Positions 51,327-61,257 of a stretch of 64,000 bases of DNA are shown one piece after another. The notes beneath the pieces are model-generated. The model was not told the DNA's origin and did no database searches. It saw nothing but the letters and a program-made list of their open reading frames with translations. Position 1 is the stretch's first letter. Each line of letters starts with the position of its first letter. The stretch comes from Lacrimispora sp. 210928-DFI.3.58 (GTDB lineage: Bacteria > Bacillota > Clostridia > Lachnospirales > Lachnospiraceae). The stretch covers positions 124,001 through 188,000 of the forward strand of contig NZ_JAJCIC010000003.1 of NCBI RefSeq assembly GCF_020554865.1, read 5' to 3'. The translations under genes and the position numbers were made by a program.

Positions 51327-51632
51327 ATGGATCTGTTCAAATTAAAGAAAATAGGCCTGTTTGCAGGTGGAGTGCTTTTTGGTACCGCAGGAGTGAAGAT
51401 TCTGGGAAGTGAGGACGCAAAGAAGTTTTATATCAACTGCGTGGCAGCAGGACTCAGGGCAAAAGACTGCGTGATGACAACTGCTACGAATATCCAGGAA
51501 AATGCAGAGGACATCCTGGCAGAGGCAAAGGAAATCAACGAAAAGCGCAGCAAAGAGGTATTTGAGGATGAGTGTGCAAAGGCAGAAGAGAAGGCAGAGA
51601 GCTTCTCTGAGGAGCCGGCAGCACAGGAGTAA
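51327..51632 (+). CDS. DUF6110-like protein
   Basis: The 101-residue protein has a short hydrophobic N-terminal segment (KIGLFAGGVLFGTAGVKILG), a SEDAKKFYINCVAAGLRAKD motif and a highly acidic, helical tail. Proteins of this type are regularly found next to P1B ATPases in clostridia and are listed as DUF6110; this is from memory. It starts after CAGGAGGAG. An imperfect hairpin follows, partly separating it from the ATPase gene. Confidence 0.7.
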   Translation: MDLFKLKKIGLFAGGVLFGTAGVKILGSEDAKKFYINCVAAGLRAKDCVMTTATNIQENAEDILAEAKEINEKRSKEVFEDECAKAEEKAESFSEEPAAQE

Positions 51633-51640
51633 GCGGATAC

Positions 51641-51677
51641 AAAAAAGCCTGGGGAGGATTTCCCTGGGCTTCTTTTT
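51641..51677 (+). terminator. Imperfect hairpin between DUF6110 and the P-type ATPase
   Basis: AAAAAAGCCTGGGGA ... TCCCTGGGCTTCTTTTT forms a stem with central mismatches followed by T-rich DNA. It may reduce rather than stop transcription into the ATPase gene. Confidence 0.5.
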
Positions 51678-51706
51678 GCGAAGTATCCACTATAGGAGCG
51701 TTGAAG

Positions 51707-53797
51707 ATGAAATTTACAATTAAGCATGAAATGACAGGGCGGCTCAGGGTGCATCTGTTTCATGGTTCCATGAGCATAGCCCAGGCCGACCTGTTGGAAT
51801 ATTACCTGTTGAAGCTTCCGGGAGTAAAAAGTGCAAAGGTATATGAGCGCACAGCGGATGCAGTGGTCCTGTATGAGGGAGAACGCCGGGAGATCATCTG
51901 CGGGATCCAGCATTTTTCCTTTCAAAAGCAGGAGGAAGAAATCGCCGTACCTGCTAATTCCGGCAGAGCTCTCAATCAGGAATATAAGGAAAAACTCATC
52001 GGAAAGGTGGTCTTAAGGGCAGCCACCAGAACCTTTCTCCCTCCCGCAGTCAGAGCAGTATATGCCAGCCTTCAGGCGATCCGGTACATTGTGAAGGGGC
52101 TGCGCTGCCTTTTCAGAAGGCGTCTGGAGGTGGAGGTGCTGGATGCCACTGCCATCACAGTGTCCATTGCCAGAATGGATTTTGACACAGCTGGTTCTGT
52201 GATGTTCCTGCTGGGGATCGGAGAGCTTTTAGAGGAGTGGACCCACAAAAAGTCAGTGGGAGACCTGGCCAGGAGCATGTCCCTTCATGTGGAAAAGGTA
52301 TGGCAGAAGATAGAGGACACAGAGGTCCTTGTGCCCGTATCCTCCGTAAAGGAAGGGGATCTGGTAACCGTCCATGTGGGCAATGTGATCCCCTTAGACG
52401 GTATTGTGTCCACTGGTGAAGCCATGGTAAACCAGGCCTCCATGACAGGGGAGTCCCTTCCTGTGAAAAAGGAGACAGGCTCCTATGTCTACGCAGGCAC
52501 TGCAGTGGAAGAGGGCGAGATCACCATCTGCGTGAAAAAGGCAGCAGGCTCCACCAGGTTTGAGCGCATCGTCACCATGATCGAGGAGTCGGAAAAGCTG
52601 AAATCCTCCGTGGAGGGAAAGGCAGCCAGCCTGGCAGATGCACTGGTGCCCTGGAGCTTAGGCGGAACACTTCTTACCTGGGCTCTCACGAGAAATGTGA
52701 CAAAGGCGATCTCCATCCTTATGGTGGACTTTTCCTGCGCCTTAAAGCTTGCCATGCCCTTGTCCGTGCTGTCGGCTATGAGAGAGGCAAACTGCTATCA
52801 CATCACCGTAAAGGGAGGAAAATTCCTGGAGGCCGTGGCCCAGGCAGATACCATTGTCTTTGACAAGACGGGAACCCTTACAAAGGCAGAGCCAGTAGTG
52901 GCCGACGTTGCCATTTTCAATGACATGAGTAAGGAGGAGCTCCTCCGGATCGCGGCCTGCCTGGAGGAGCATTTCCCGCATTCCATGGCAAATGCCGTGG
53001 TGCGGGAGGCAGTACAGAGAGGGCTTGTCCATGAGGAAATGCACTCAAAGGTAGACTATATTGTGGCTCACGGCATTGCCACCTATGTGGATGGTGAGCG
53101 GGTCGTGATCGGAAGCCATCACTTTGTGTTTGAGGATGAATCCTGCGTGATCCCTGAGGGCTGTGAGGAGAAGTTTGAACAGCTTCCCACCTATTATTCC
53201 CATTTGTATATGGCGATCGGCGGAAGGCTGGCTGCTGTGATACTCATTGAAGATCCCCTGAGGGAGGAGGCAAGGGATGTCATCTCCTCCCTGCGCGCTC
53301 TTGGCATTTCCAATATCGTTATGATGACAGGAGACAGCGAGCGCACTGCAAGAGCTATTGCGAAAAAGGTGGGGGTAGATACCTATTTCTCAGAGGTCCT
53401 GCCTGAGGACAAGGCCAGCTTTGTGGAGCGGGAAAAGAAAAAGGGCCATACAGTGATCATGATCGGAGACGGCATCAATGATTCCCCGGCGCTCTCTGCC
53501 GCAGACGCAGGAGTTGCTATCAGCGAGGGAGCAGAGATCGCCCGTGAGATCGCAGACATTACGATCTCCCAGGATGACCTGTACCAGCTGGTGACATTAA
53601 AAGCGATCAGCAACGGACTTATGAAGAGAATACATGGAAACTACCGCTTTGTCATCAGCTTTAACCTGGGCCTGATCCTTTTGGGCGTAGGCGGGGTGAT
53701 CGCGCCAGCTACATCAGCGCTGTTACATAATACCTCTACTCTGGCAGTAAGCCTTAAGAGCATGACAAATCTGCTGGACGGCAGAGCGATTGAATAA
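51707..53797 (+). CDS. P1B-type heavy-metal ATPase with SCALK motif
   Basis: The protein has 696 residues from ATG 51707 after AGGAGCG. An N-terminal HMA-like domain lacks the CxxC pair (MTGRLRVHLFHGSMSIAQAD). Actuator loop: TGESLPVKKE. The phosphorylation site is FDKTGTLTKAEP, the nucleotide domain has HFPHSMANAV, and the hinge is GDGINDSPALSAADAGVAI. The ion-binding helix has DFSCALKLAMP instead of the CPC, SPC or CPH of known groups. The metal is therefore uncertain. Its place beside feo genes and a shared promoter motif suggest an iron, manganese or zinc exporter. Confidence 0.9.
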   Translation: MKFTIKHEMTGRLRVHLFHGSMSIAQADLLEYYLLKLPGVKSAKVYERTADAVVLYEGERREIICGIQHFSFQKQEEEIAVPANSGRALNQEYKEKLIGKVVLRAATRTFLPPAVRAVYASLQAIRYIVKGLRCLFRRRLEVEVLDATAITVSIARMDFDTAGSVMFLLGIGELLEEWTHKKSVGDLARSMSLHVEKVWQKIEDTEVLVPVSSVKEGDLVTVHVGNVIPLDGIVSTGEAMVNQASMTGESLPVKKETGSYVYAGTAVEEGEITICVKKAAGSTRFERIVTMIEESEKLKSSVEGKAASLADALVPWSLGGTLLTWALTRNVTKAISILMVDFSCALKLAMPLSVLSAMREANCYHITVKGGKFLEAVAQADTIVFDKTGTLTKAEPVVADVAIFNDMSKEELLRIAACLEEHFPHSMANAVVREAVQRGLVHEEMHSKVDYIVAHGIATYVDGERVVIGSHHFVFEDESCVIPEGCEEKFEQLPTYYSHLYMAIGGRLAAVILIEDPLREEARDVISSLRALGISNIVMMTGDSERTARAIAKKVGVDTYFSEVLPEDKASFVEREKKKGHTVIMIGDGINDSPALSAADAGVAISEGAEIAREIADITISQDDLYQLVTLKAISNGLMKRIHGNYRFVISFNLGLILLGVGGVIAPATSALLHNTSTLAVSLKSMTNLLDGRAIE

Positions 53798-53809
53798 GAA
53801 GAGAATAAG

Positions 53810-53851
53810 AAAAAGCCTGTCTGAGTCTTAAAAAGCCCGGGCAGGCTTTTT
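53810..53851 (+). terminator. Terminator after the P-type ATPase
   Basis: AAAAAGCCTG (53810-53819) pairs with CAGGCTTTTT (53842-53851), with a 22-base loop and T-rich 3' end. Confidence 0.82.
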
Positions 53852-53894
53852 CCATTGGACAGGGAGTATTTTTCCTTCAAATAACACATACTGT

Positions 53895-54011
53895 ATCATA
53901 TTAGAAATATGATAATCGTTCAGACGGAGGGATCTTCTTGCCCGGTCAGGCAGGACAAGGAGCAATGGGTTGTCCATCCGATGTGGAAATACGCGCCGTC
54001 TGAACTGTTAC
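53895..54011. repeat. Nested inverted repeats before spoVAD
   Basis: ATCATATT-AGA-AATATGAT (53895-53913) is a perfect 8-bp palindrome. Then GTTCAGACGG (53918-53927) and CCGTCTGAAC (53996-54005) form 10-bp arms 68 bases apart, with an inner GGACAA/TTGTCC pair. The right arm runs into TGAACTGTTAC, shared with 46533 and 55569. CATATTA at 53897 matches a sigma-G -10 but no good -35 is placed before it. No gene is seen in this gap. Confidence 0.6.
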
Positions 54012-54049
54012 AAAATATGCTCTAGAAGGAAGGAGAATGGGAAGACAGC

Positions 54050-55072
54050 ATGGGACAGATGAAAGGCAAGGCCAGTATTGAGTTTGAGCATCCGCCTGTT
54101 ATTATCAGCGCAGGGTCCGTGGCAGGAAAAAAGGAGGGAGAAGGTCCTTTGGGCCAGCTCTTTGATAAGGTGGAGCAGGATGATATGCTGGGAAAGGATA
54201 ACTGGGAGCAGGCGGAGAGCGCCATGCAGAAGGAGACAGCGGAGCTGGCCATAGCGAAGGCCGGTATCCAAAAGGGAGATCTTCGGTATATGTTTGCCGG
54301 AGACCTGCTGGGGCAGCTGATCGCTACTTCCTTTGGCACAGTAGACCTGGAGGTGCCCTTTTTCGGACTCTTCGGCGCCTGCTCCACCATGGGAGAAGCC
54401 ATGGGACTGGGAGCGATGGCAGTGGGAGCAGGATATGCGGATACGGTACTGTCCATGGCATCCAGCCATTTTGCAACTGCGGAAAAGCAGTTCCGCTTTC
54501 CTTTGGCTTATGGAAACCAGAGGCCTATGTCAGCCAGCTGGACAGTGACCGGCTGCGGCGCCGTGGTGATGTCAGGAACCAGGAAGGAGGGCCTTGCAAG
54601 GATCCGCGGTATCACTACGGGGAGAATGGTGGATCTGGGGGCAAAGGACTCCATGAATATGGGAGCAGCCATGGCGCCTGCTGCCTTTCACACCATTGAG
54701 CAGAATCTGGAGGATTTTGGGGTCAGTGAGAGCTGGTATGATAAGATCATCACAGGAGATCTGGGAGAGATCGGAAGAACGGTTCTTCTGGATTTTATGA
54801 GAGAGAAGGGAAGAGACCTGAGGGAGCTTCATATGGACTGCGGTATGGAGATCTTTGACAAGGAAAAGCAGGATACCCACGCAGGAGGAAGCGGCTGCGG
54901 CTGTGCTGCAGTCACACTGTGCTCCTACATTCTCCCAAAGATCCAGGATGGAACCTGGAAGAGAGTCCTCTTTGTGCCAACAGGAGCTCTTTTGTCAACC
55001 GTAAGCTTTAATGAGGGACAGAGTATCCCCTCTATTGCTCATGGAGTGATCCTGGAGCATATAGAAGCCTGA
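54050..55072 (+). CDS. spoVAD: Stage V sporulation protein AD
   Basis: The 340-residue thiolase-fold protein has PPVIISAGSVAGKKEGEGPL near the N-terminus, GLFGACSTMGEAMGLGAMAV, ASSHFATAEKQFRFPLAYGN and HAGGSGCGCAAVTL, all typical of SpoVAD. It binds dipicolinic acid on the forespore membrane. It normally follows spoVAC; here 18 kb lie between. The start follows GAAGGAAGGAG. It needs its own forespore promoter if the insertion has cut the operon. Confidence 0.95.
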   Translation: MGQMKGKASIEFEHPPVIISAGSVAGKKEGEGPLGQLFDKVEQDDMLGKDNWEQAESAMQKETAELAIAKAGIQKGDLRYMFAGDLLGQLIATSFGTVDLEVPFFGLFGACSTMGEAMGLGAMAVGAGYADTVLSMASSHFATAEKQFRFPLAYGNQRPMSASWTVTGCGAVVMSGTRKEGLARIRGITTGRMVDLGAKDSMNMGAAMAPAAFHTIEQNLEDFGVSESWYDKIITGDLGEIGRTVLLDFMREKGRDLRELHMDCGMEIFDKEKQDTHAGGSGCGCAAVTLCSYILPKIQDGTWKRVLFVPTGALLSTVSFNEGQSIPSIAHGVILEHIEA

Positions 55073-55098
55073 CAAAGAGAGCAGAAAGGAGCAGAACG

Positions 55099-55452
55099 AT
55101 GGAATTTGTAAAGGCATTTCTTGTAGGCGGAGTGATCTGTGCCCTGGCGCAGATATTGATGGAGAAGACGAAGATGATGCCGGGCCGCATTATGGTGCTT
55201 CTTGTAGTAAGCGGTTCGATCCTGGGAGCCCTGGGGATTTATGAGCCCTTTCTCTCCTGGGCAGGAGCAGGGGCCTCAGTCCCGCTGCTGGGCTTTGGAA
55301 ATACCCTGTGGAAGGGCGTAAAGATGGCTGTGAAGGAGAGCGGCCTTTTAGGAATCTTCAAGGGCGGATTCACGGCGGGAGCAGCAGGCATCTGCGGGGC
55401 ATTGGTGTTCGGATACCTGGCATCCCTTGTATTTAAGCCAAAAATGAAGTAG
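55099..55452 (+). CDS. spoVAE: Stage V sporulation protein AE
   Basis: The 117-residue integral membrane protein begins MEFVKAFLVGGVICALAQIL, with ASVPLLGFGNTLWKGVKMAV and GGFTAGAAGICGALVFGYLA following, as in SpoVAE. It is a channel component of the SpoVA complex. It starts after AGAAAGGAGCAG, 26 bases behind spoVAD, and ends before a strong bidirectional terminator. Confidence 0.94.
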   Translation: MEFVKAFLVGGVICALAQILMEKTKMMPGRIMVLLVVSGSILGALGIYEPFLSWAGAGASVPLLGFGNTLWKGVKMAVKESGLLGIFKGGFTAGAAGICGALVFGYLASLVFKPKMK

Positions 55453-55501
55453 CCATAAAGCGTTTTATAGGATGCAGTCAAGCCGGCTGCCATCGCTGCA
55501 T

Positions 55502-55569
55502 AAAAAACACACCCTGGATATCCCTCCGGCAAGCCGCCCGAAGGAAGGATCGCAAGGTGTGTTTTTTTT
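55502..55569. terminator. Bidirectional terminator between spoVAE and the PBP gene
   Basis: AAAAAACACACC (55502-55513) pairs with GGTGTGTTTTTT (55556-55567), giving A- and T-runs on both strands. A TGAACTGTTAC repeat copy lies at its edge (55569-55579). Confidence 0.88.
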
Positions 55570-55581
55570 GAACTGTTACGG

Positions 55582-58263
55582 TTATTGTGCCCCAGGCCCG
55601 CTTATACTGTTGGGATCAACCGTAGTCTGTGGCTCATAGCCGGGGCCGATGGGAACGATCATTCCTCCCGGACCTTCGCTGCCGTCAGAAGGCTGGATAA
55701 TGGTGGATGTGCTGGAGTGGAGCGGGCATTCACCTGGGATAGCGAACAGGGAATCATCGGTGACAGAATACTCGCCGTCAGGCAGGATCATACAGGGGCG
55801 TGTTGTCTTTACAGGACAGAACTCCGTGGCTCTTGCTCCGGATTCCGCACATACCGTGACGCTCACATGCTTGTCGCACACCTCTGTGGGTACGGTGCCC
55901 TTTGCAAAATATTCGGTATAAACAGCATTTCCTCTGGGATCTGCGCTGCAGACGCCGGATACGGCAAGCTTGCCGGATTTGCGGCAGATCTGGGCTGTTT
56001 CAATGCTGTCAGGAACCGTGAAGCCGGGATCCGATAAGCCCTCATGCACCCGGTTCATAATGTTCCTCCAGATATCCTTGTGGAAGGAGGTGCCGCCGTT
56101 GTTCGTCAGCTTCTGGTTATTGTCACAGCCGGCCCAGATACCGGCAGTATAGTAAGGAGTAAAGCCCACAAACCAGATATCATTGTTGGCAGTAGTGGTA
56201 CCGCTCTTACCGGCAGCGGACATTCCTGTGAGGGCCGCCCTGGTGCTGGTGGAGGAGATGGATACACCCGGCCTTGCAAAGAGGCGGTTGCCCTTCATGG
56301 ACTCTGACATGGCATCTGTCAGCAGAAAGGCAGTGGAATCCTTCAGTACCTGCTTTGTTTCAGGCTCATTGTCAATGAGTACCTTGCCGTTGTGGTCAAG
56401 GATCCTGGTAAAGAACCGGGGCTTTGTGTAGAGGCCGCCGTTGGCAATGGAGGCATAGGCACCGGTAAGCTCCAGGTTGGAGACGCCGCGGTAGATGCCT
56501 CCCAGGGCCAGAGCCGGATTGAGGTCATTCTTTGTCAGGGAGGTAATCCCCATATTTTCTGCGTATTCAATGGCAAGCTGCGGTGTCACTGTTTCCATGA
56601 GACAGCGTACAGCCACAATGTTCATGGAGTAGATAATGCCGGACCGAATATTGGAATAGCCCACAAAGCCGCGGCTTTCTCCCCACCAGTTCCGGAAGGT
56701 CTTTGTGCCGATGGTGTAGGGAGCATCATAGTAAACGGTTCCCAGGGTTGCCCCGCAGGTATCCATGGCAGGAGCAAAGGCAGTGATCACCTTGAAGGCG
56801 GAGCCGGGCTGGCGCAGTACGTTGCTGGCGCGGTTTAAGGTACGGTTGGCTGTCTTTTCCCCGCGGCCTCCGCAGATGGCCTTCACTTCTCCCGTGTGCT
56901 GGTCCATGATGACAAAGGAGGTCTGAGGCTGGAGGGTCAGTGTCTGGCGCTCTCCGATGATCTCATCGCCCTCCCTTAAGAGCCAGGACTTGTACTGGTC
57001 GATATCGGCCTGTACAGAATCAGGGGTGGTATACAGCCCCTCAAAGGAAGAGTCCCTTAAAATGTTCTTGCGGTAAGCCTTTAAGCCTTCCTCTGAGAAA
57101 TGCTCGGTGGTCCCGTCACTGTGGGTAACAGAGAGGCGGTATTCCACGGAATATTTGGCAGCAGTATAGTTGTCCGGATTGTTGACCTCCTCATCCACGA
57201 TAGCCTGGATCCGGGGATCCTGGGTGGTGAAGATCTGAAGGCCGCCGGAATACAAAAGATTGCTGGCCTGGCTCTCCGTGTAATCCATTTTCTCCATCAG
57301 GGCTTCTATGACCTGCTCGATCAGCTCGTCGGTAAAATAGCTGTATGGCGTGTTGGTGGTCTCCTTGGCAGCTGTATTTACATTTTGGATGCGGTCGTAG
57401 ACATTATCTGCCAGAGCCTCCTCCTGCTGATCCTTTGTGATATATCCCTGGTCCACCATGGCCTGGAGCACGATCTTGCGCCGCTCCTCATTTTTCTCCC
57501 GTCCGGAAATGGGATTATACCGTGTTGGTGCTGGGGTGATGGTAGCCAGAACCGCACACTCAGATAAGGTCAGATCCGATACGTCTTTGTTGAAGTATCT
57601 GCGGGCAGCTACTTTGACACCCAGGGTGTTGTTCCCCAGGTTAATGGTATTCAGATAGTTGGTAAGGATCATTTTCTTTGTATCTTCCTTGCTCATGCCG
57701 GAATTCTTCTCTAGCTGGACAGCCAGGTACTGCTCCTGGAACTTACGCTCCAGCTTTGCTCCGAAGCTGGACTCCATGCCGCCTGCAAAGAGATTGTTCT
57801 TGATGAGCTGCTGTGTCAGGGTGCTTCCGCCGCCTGCATAGTCATCGCTTAAAACGCCCTTGACAGCTCTGGCAATGGAACGGATATCAATTCCGTTGTG
57901 GGACCAGAAACGGGAATCCTCAATTGCCACAAATGCATTGATCAGATCCTTGGGAAGCTCATCGTACTCAGCGGACTCGCGGTTGGAGCCGCTCATAACC
58001 AGGGTATCTGTCAGGTTGCCCTCGGAATCATAGACAGTAGTGGCAAAACGGTCAGGCTGTATATTCATGATATCCACGGAAGGGGCGTTGTCAATGATTC
58101 CCTTCAACATACCAAAGCCAACTGCTCCTCCTGTGACTGCCAGAAAAAGGAACAGCACAAACAACGCCTTAAAGACATTTAAGACAAGCCGTTGGGCGTA
58201 TTTGCCTGATTTAGAATGAAGAGACTTGAGCCTGCGCTCAACCTCGTGTTGTCCGTAGTTCAT
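55582..58263 (-). CDS. ponA: Class A penicillin-binding protein (PBP1A-type)
   Basis: The protein has 893 residues from ATG 58263, after AAAAGGAGATTTT on the minus strand. A cytoplasmic N-terminus and one membrane helix (VLNVFKALFVLFLFLAVTGG) lead to a GT51 glycosyltransferase (AFVAIEDSRFWSHNGIDIRS, GGGSTLTQQLIKN) and a transpeptidase with serine motif RQPGSAFKVITAFAP, YSMN, and GKSGTTT. A C-terminal Cys-containing PBP tail (ICRKSGKLAVSGVCSAD) and a Pro/Gly-rich end follow. It polymerises and cross-links peptidoglycan. TATAAT on the minus strand near 58313 is a likely -10. Confidence 0.95.
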   Translation of the reverse strand: MNYGQHEVERRLKSLHSKSGKYAQRLVLNVFKALFVLFLFLAVTGGAVGFGMLKGIIDNAPSVDIMNIQPDRFATTVYDSEGNLTDTLVMSGSNRESAEYDELPKDLINAFVAIEDSRFWSHNGIDIRSIARAVKGVLSDDYAGGGSTLTQQLIKNNLFAGGMESSFGAKLERKFQEQYLAVQLEKNSGMSKEDTKKMILTNYLNTINLGNNTLGVKVAARRYFNKDVSDLTLSECAVLATITPAPTRYNPISGREKNEERRKIVLQAMVDQGYITKDQQEEALADNVYDRIQNVNTAAKETTNTPYSYFTDELIEQVIEALMEKMDYTESQASNLLYSGGLQIFTTQDPRIQAIVDEEVNNPDNYTAAKYSVEYRLSVTHSDGTTEHFSEEGLKAYRKNILRDSSFEGLYTTPDSVQADIDQYKSWLLREGDEIIGERQTLTLQPQTSFVIMDQHTGEVKAICGGRGEKTANRTLNRASNVLRQPGSAFKVITAFAPAMDTCGATLGTVYYDAPYTIGTKTFRNWWGESRGFVGYSNIRSGIIYSMNIVAVRCLMETVTPQLAIEYAENMGITSLTKNDLNPALALGGIYRGVSNLELTGAYASIANGGLYTKPRFFTRILDHNGKVLIDNEPETKQVLKDSTAFLLTDAMSESMKGNRLFARPGVSISSTSTRAALTGMSAAGKSGTTTANNDIWFVGFTPYYTAGIWAGCDNNQKLTNNGGTSFHKDIWRNIMNRVHEGLSDPGFTVPDSIETAQICRKSGKLAVSGVCSADPRGNAVYTEYFAKGTVPTEVCDKHVSVTVCAESGARATEFCPVKTTRPCMILPDGEYSVTDDSLFAIPGECPLHSSTSTIIQPSDGSEGPGGMIVPIGPGYEPQTTVDPNSISGPGAQ

Positions 58264-58452
58264 AAAATCTCCTTTTCGAATTTTCGTCTTTCTGAAATTG
58301 ACCTTCTGTAAATTATACACCAGTTTTATTAAAATGAAAAGGTTTAAATATGCCCTTGATATTAAGAAACAACTATATTATGATAAAAAAAGCGGAAAAT
58401 AACGGCTTTGTGGGGATTTTTCTTCCAAAAAGCCGGCAAAGGAGCGGATAAA

Positions 58453-59103
58453 GTGGTAGAAAGCTACAAAATTGTGTATAAGGGCGGAACAGGAGAGATC
58501 GTGGAGAAAAAATCGCGTTTCATCGCTGATATCCGGCCGGTTGAGTCAGAGGAGGAGGCCCTTGCCTTTGTGGAGGAGGTGAGGAAGCGCTATTGGGATG
58601 CCAGGCACCACTGCTATGTCTATATTATCGGAGACAGGGGACAGACAGCCAGGTGCAGCGACGACGGAGAGCCCTCCCAGACAGCGGGAAAGCCCATGAT
58701 GGACGTGCTGGCCGGAGAGGAGCTGCACAATGTATGCGCTGTGGTTACAAGGTATTTCGGAGGCACTCTTCTGGGTACGGGAGGCCTTGTGCGGGCCTAT
58801 TCCGGGGCCTTAAAGGAGGGGCTTCGGGACTGTGTGGTGGTAGAGAAAAAGCTGGCATATCTTTTCGAAGTGACAACGGATTACAACGGCGTGGGGAAGA
58901 TTCAGTATACAGCCGCCCAGGCGGGCATTGACACCCTGGATACCCAGTATACGGATAAGGTCGTATTCCAATTCCTGGTGCCCTTTGCCGAGGAGGGGCG
59001 CTTTACTGCCAGACTGACAGAGGGCACAAACGGCAGGGCTGTTATCCGGCGGGGAGATGAGGTGTATTACGGCAGAGCCGGGGGAGAGCTGATCGTGTTT
59101 TAA
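58453..59103 (+). CDS. YigZ/IMPACT-family protein (UPF0029)
   Basis: The protein has 216 residues from GTG 58453, after AAAGGAGCGG; an upstream ATG at 58408 is unlikely. An IMPACT N-terminal domain ([60 protein letters not shown]) is followed by a C-terminal DUF1949-like domain. The family is linked to translation or stress regulation, with no proven biochemical activity in bacteria. It is transcribed away from the PBP gene. Confidence 0.92.
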   Translation: MVESYKIVYKGGTGEIVEKKSRFIADIRPVESEEEALAFVEEVRKRYWDARHHCYVYIIGDRGQTARCSDDGEPSQTAGKPMMDVLAGEELHNVCAVVTRYFGGTLLGTGGLVRAYSGALKEGLRDCVVVEKKLAYLFEVTTDYNGVGKIQYTAAQAGIDTLDTQYTDKVVFQFLVPFAEEGRFTARLTEGTNGRAVIRRGDEVYYGRAGGELIVF

Positions 59104-59129
59104 AAAGCAGAAACTCATGTAAAAATCCC

Positions 59130-59158
59130 TTGCAATCTACAGGCGGCAATGCTATACT
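59130..59158 (+). promoter_or_regulatory. Promoter of typA
   Basis: TTGCAA (59130-59135) and TATACT (59153-59158) are 17 bases apart, about 59 bases before the ATG. Confidence 0.65.
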
Positions 59159-59216
59159 ATACGGCTGTAGACAAAATATAAAAGAGGTTCTTATATAATA
59201 AGGAAGAGTAAGCATT

Positions 59217-61046
59217 ATGAAGATGAAGAGAGAAGATATTAGGAATATCGCGATCATTGCCCATGTAGACCATGGTAAGACGACCCTGGTGGACCAGCTG
59301 TTAAGGCAGAGCGGGGTCTTTCGGGCAAACCAGGAGGTCCAGGAGCGTGTCATGGACTCCAATGACATTGAGCGTGAGCGCGGTATTACGATCCTGTCTA
59401 AAAATACGGCTGTTTTTTATAAAGATACAAAGATTAATATCATCGATACCCCAGGACATGCGGATTTCGGCGGCGAGGTCGAGCGCGTGCTTAAGATGGT
59501 AAACGGCGTTATCCTTGTGGTAGATGCCTATGAGGGTCCTATGCCCCAGACAAAATTCGTTCTGCAGAAGGCCCTGGAGCTGGATCTGTCTGTGATCGTC
59601 TGCATCAACAAGATCGACCGTCCTGAGGCAAGACCGGAGGAGGTCATTGATGAGACATTAGAGCTTATGATGGATCTGGATGCATCCGATAAACAGCTTG
59701 ACTGTCCTTTTGTGTTTGCTTCTGCAAGGGCCGGCTTTGCAAAATGCCAGCTGGATGACCCGGAAGTGGATATGAGTCCTCTCTTTGAGACGATCATCAA
59801 TTCGATCCCTGCTCCTGAGGGCGACCCGGATGCAGATACCCAGGTACTGATCAGCACCATTGATTACAATGAATTCGTTGGCCGTATCGGCATCGGCAAG
59901 GTAGACAACGGCGGTCTGAGAGTCAATCAGGAGTGCGTTCTGGTAAACCACCACGATCCTGATAAGTTCAAAAAGATCAAGATCGGCAAATTATACGAGT
60001 TTGACGGATTAAAGCGAGTGGAGGTGCAGGAAGCGTCCATCGGATCCATTGTGGCGATCTCCGGCATCACAGATATCCATATCGGCGATACCATCTGCTC
60101 CCCGGAGCATCCTGAGGCAATTCCTTTCCAGAAGATCTCCGAGCCCACCATTGCCATGTACTTCATGGTAAATGACAGCCCCTTAGCAGGGCAGGAAGGA
60201 AAATACATCACCTCCCGCCATATCAGAGACAGGCTGTTTCGGGAGCTGAACACAGATGTAAGCCTTCGTGTGGAGGAAACAGATTCTGCGGACTGCTTCA
60301 AGGTGTCAGGCCGCGGCGAACTCCATCTTTCCGTTCTCATTGAGAACATGCGCCGTGAGGGTTATGAGTTTGCGGTCAGCAAGGCAGAGGTGCTCTATAA
60401 GTACGATGAGCGCAACCGCAAGCTGGAGCCAATGGAGCTGGCCTATGTGGATGTGCCGGAGGAGTACACCGGCGTGGTGATCCAGAAGCTTACCAGCCGC
60501 AAGGGCGCCCTTCAGGGCATGAGCCAGGCAGCAGGAGGCTATTCCAGACTGGAATTCTCCATACCATCCAGAGGCCTTATCGGCTACAGGGGTGATTTTC
60601 TTACAGATACAAAGGGCAACGGTATCTTAAATACCATTTTTGACGGCTATGCAGAATACAAGGGCGACCTTTCCTACCGTCAGACAGGCTCATTGATTGC
60701 TTTCGAGGCAGGCGAAGCCATTACGTATGGCCTGTTCAATGCCCAGGAGAGAGGAACGCTGTTTATCGGACCTGGAGTAAAGGTATATTCCGGTATGGTC
60801 GTGGGACAGAGCCCTAAGGCGGAGGACATTGAGATCAATGTCTGCAAGACAAAGAAGCTGACCAATACCCGTTCCTCCAGTGCAGATGAGGCCTTAAAGC
60901 TTACGCCTCCCAAGATCATGAGTCTGGAGCAGTGTCTGAATTTCATCGATACCGATGAGCTTTTGGAGGTAACGCCTGAGAGCCTGCGCATCCGCAAGAA
61001 GATCCTTGATCCCCTTCTCCGCAAGAGAGCTTCTTTCAAAAAATAA
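59217..61046 (+). CDS. typA: Ribosome-associated GTPase TypA/BipA
   Basis: The 609-residue translational GTPase has G1 [17 protein letters not shown], switch [18 protein letters not shown], and G4 NKIDR. Domains II and III, an EF-G-like domain V and the TypA C-terminal domain ([40 protein letters not shown]) are intact. It acts on the ribosome in assembly and stress adaptation. It is monocistronic, with a promoter upstream and a strong terminator downstream. Confidence 0.97.
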   Translation: MKMKREDIRNIAIIAHVDHGKTTLVDQLLRQSGVFRANQEVQERVMDSNDIERERGITILSKNTAVFYKDTKINIIDTPGHADFGGEVERVLKMVNGVILVVDAYEGPMPQTKFVLQKALELDLSVIVCINKIDRPEARPEEVIDETLELMMDLDASDKQLDCPFVFASARAGFAKCQLDDPEVDMSPLFETIINSIPAPEGDPDADTQVLISTIDYNEFVGRIGIGKVDNGGLRVNQECVLVNHHDPDKFKKIKIGKLYEFDGLKRVEVQEASIGSIVAISGITDIHIGDTICSPEHPEAIPFQKISEPTIAMYFMVNDSPLAGQEGKYITSRHIRDRLFRELNTDVSLRVEETDSADCFKVSGRGELHLSVLIENMRREGYEFAVSKAEVLYKYDERNRKLEPMELAYVDVPEEYTGVVIQKLTSRKGALQGMSQAAGGYSRLEFSIPSRGLIGYRGDFLTDTKGNGILNTIFDGYAEYKGDLSYRQTGSLIAFEAGEAITYGLFNAQERGTLFIGPGVKVYSGMVVGQSPKAEDIEINVCKTKKLTNTRSSSADEALKLTPPKIMSLEQCLNFIDTDELLEVTPESLRIRKKILDPLLRKRASFKK

Positions 61047-61090
61047 GAAACGTACATGCCGCCTGAGGGCAGCATCATAAGTAAATTTGT

Positions 61091-61134
61091 GACGAATCCT
61101 GTCGAACACTTCTGGCAGGATTCGTCTTTTTTTT
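61091..61134 (+). terminator. Terminator after typA
   Basis: GACGAATCCTG (61091-61101) pairs perfectly with CAGGATTCGTC (61116-61126), followed by eight T. Confidence 0.93.
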
Positions 61135-61257
61135 GTTCTATTTCCTGTTATCTCCTCATACACTATTTATGTGCCGTACAAAAGCAGTGAAGTATGATGG
61201 AAAAAATGGAAACGGCAGAATGAGAAAATAATTTAAGAAGCAAAGAGGAGATGTACT

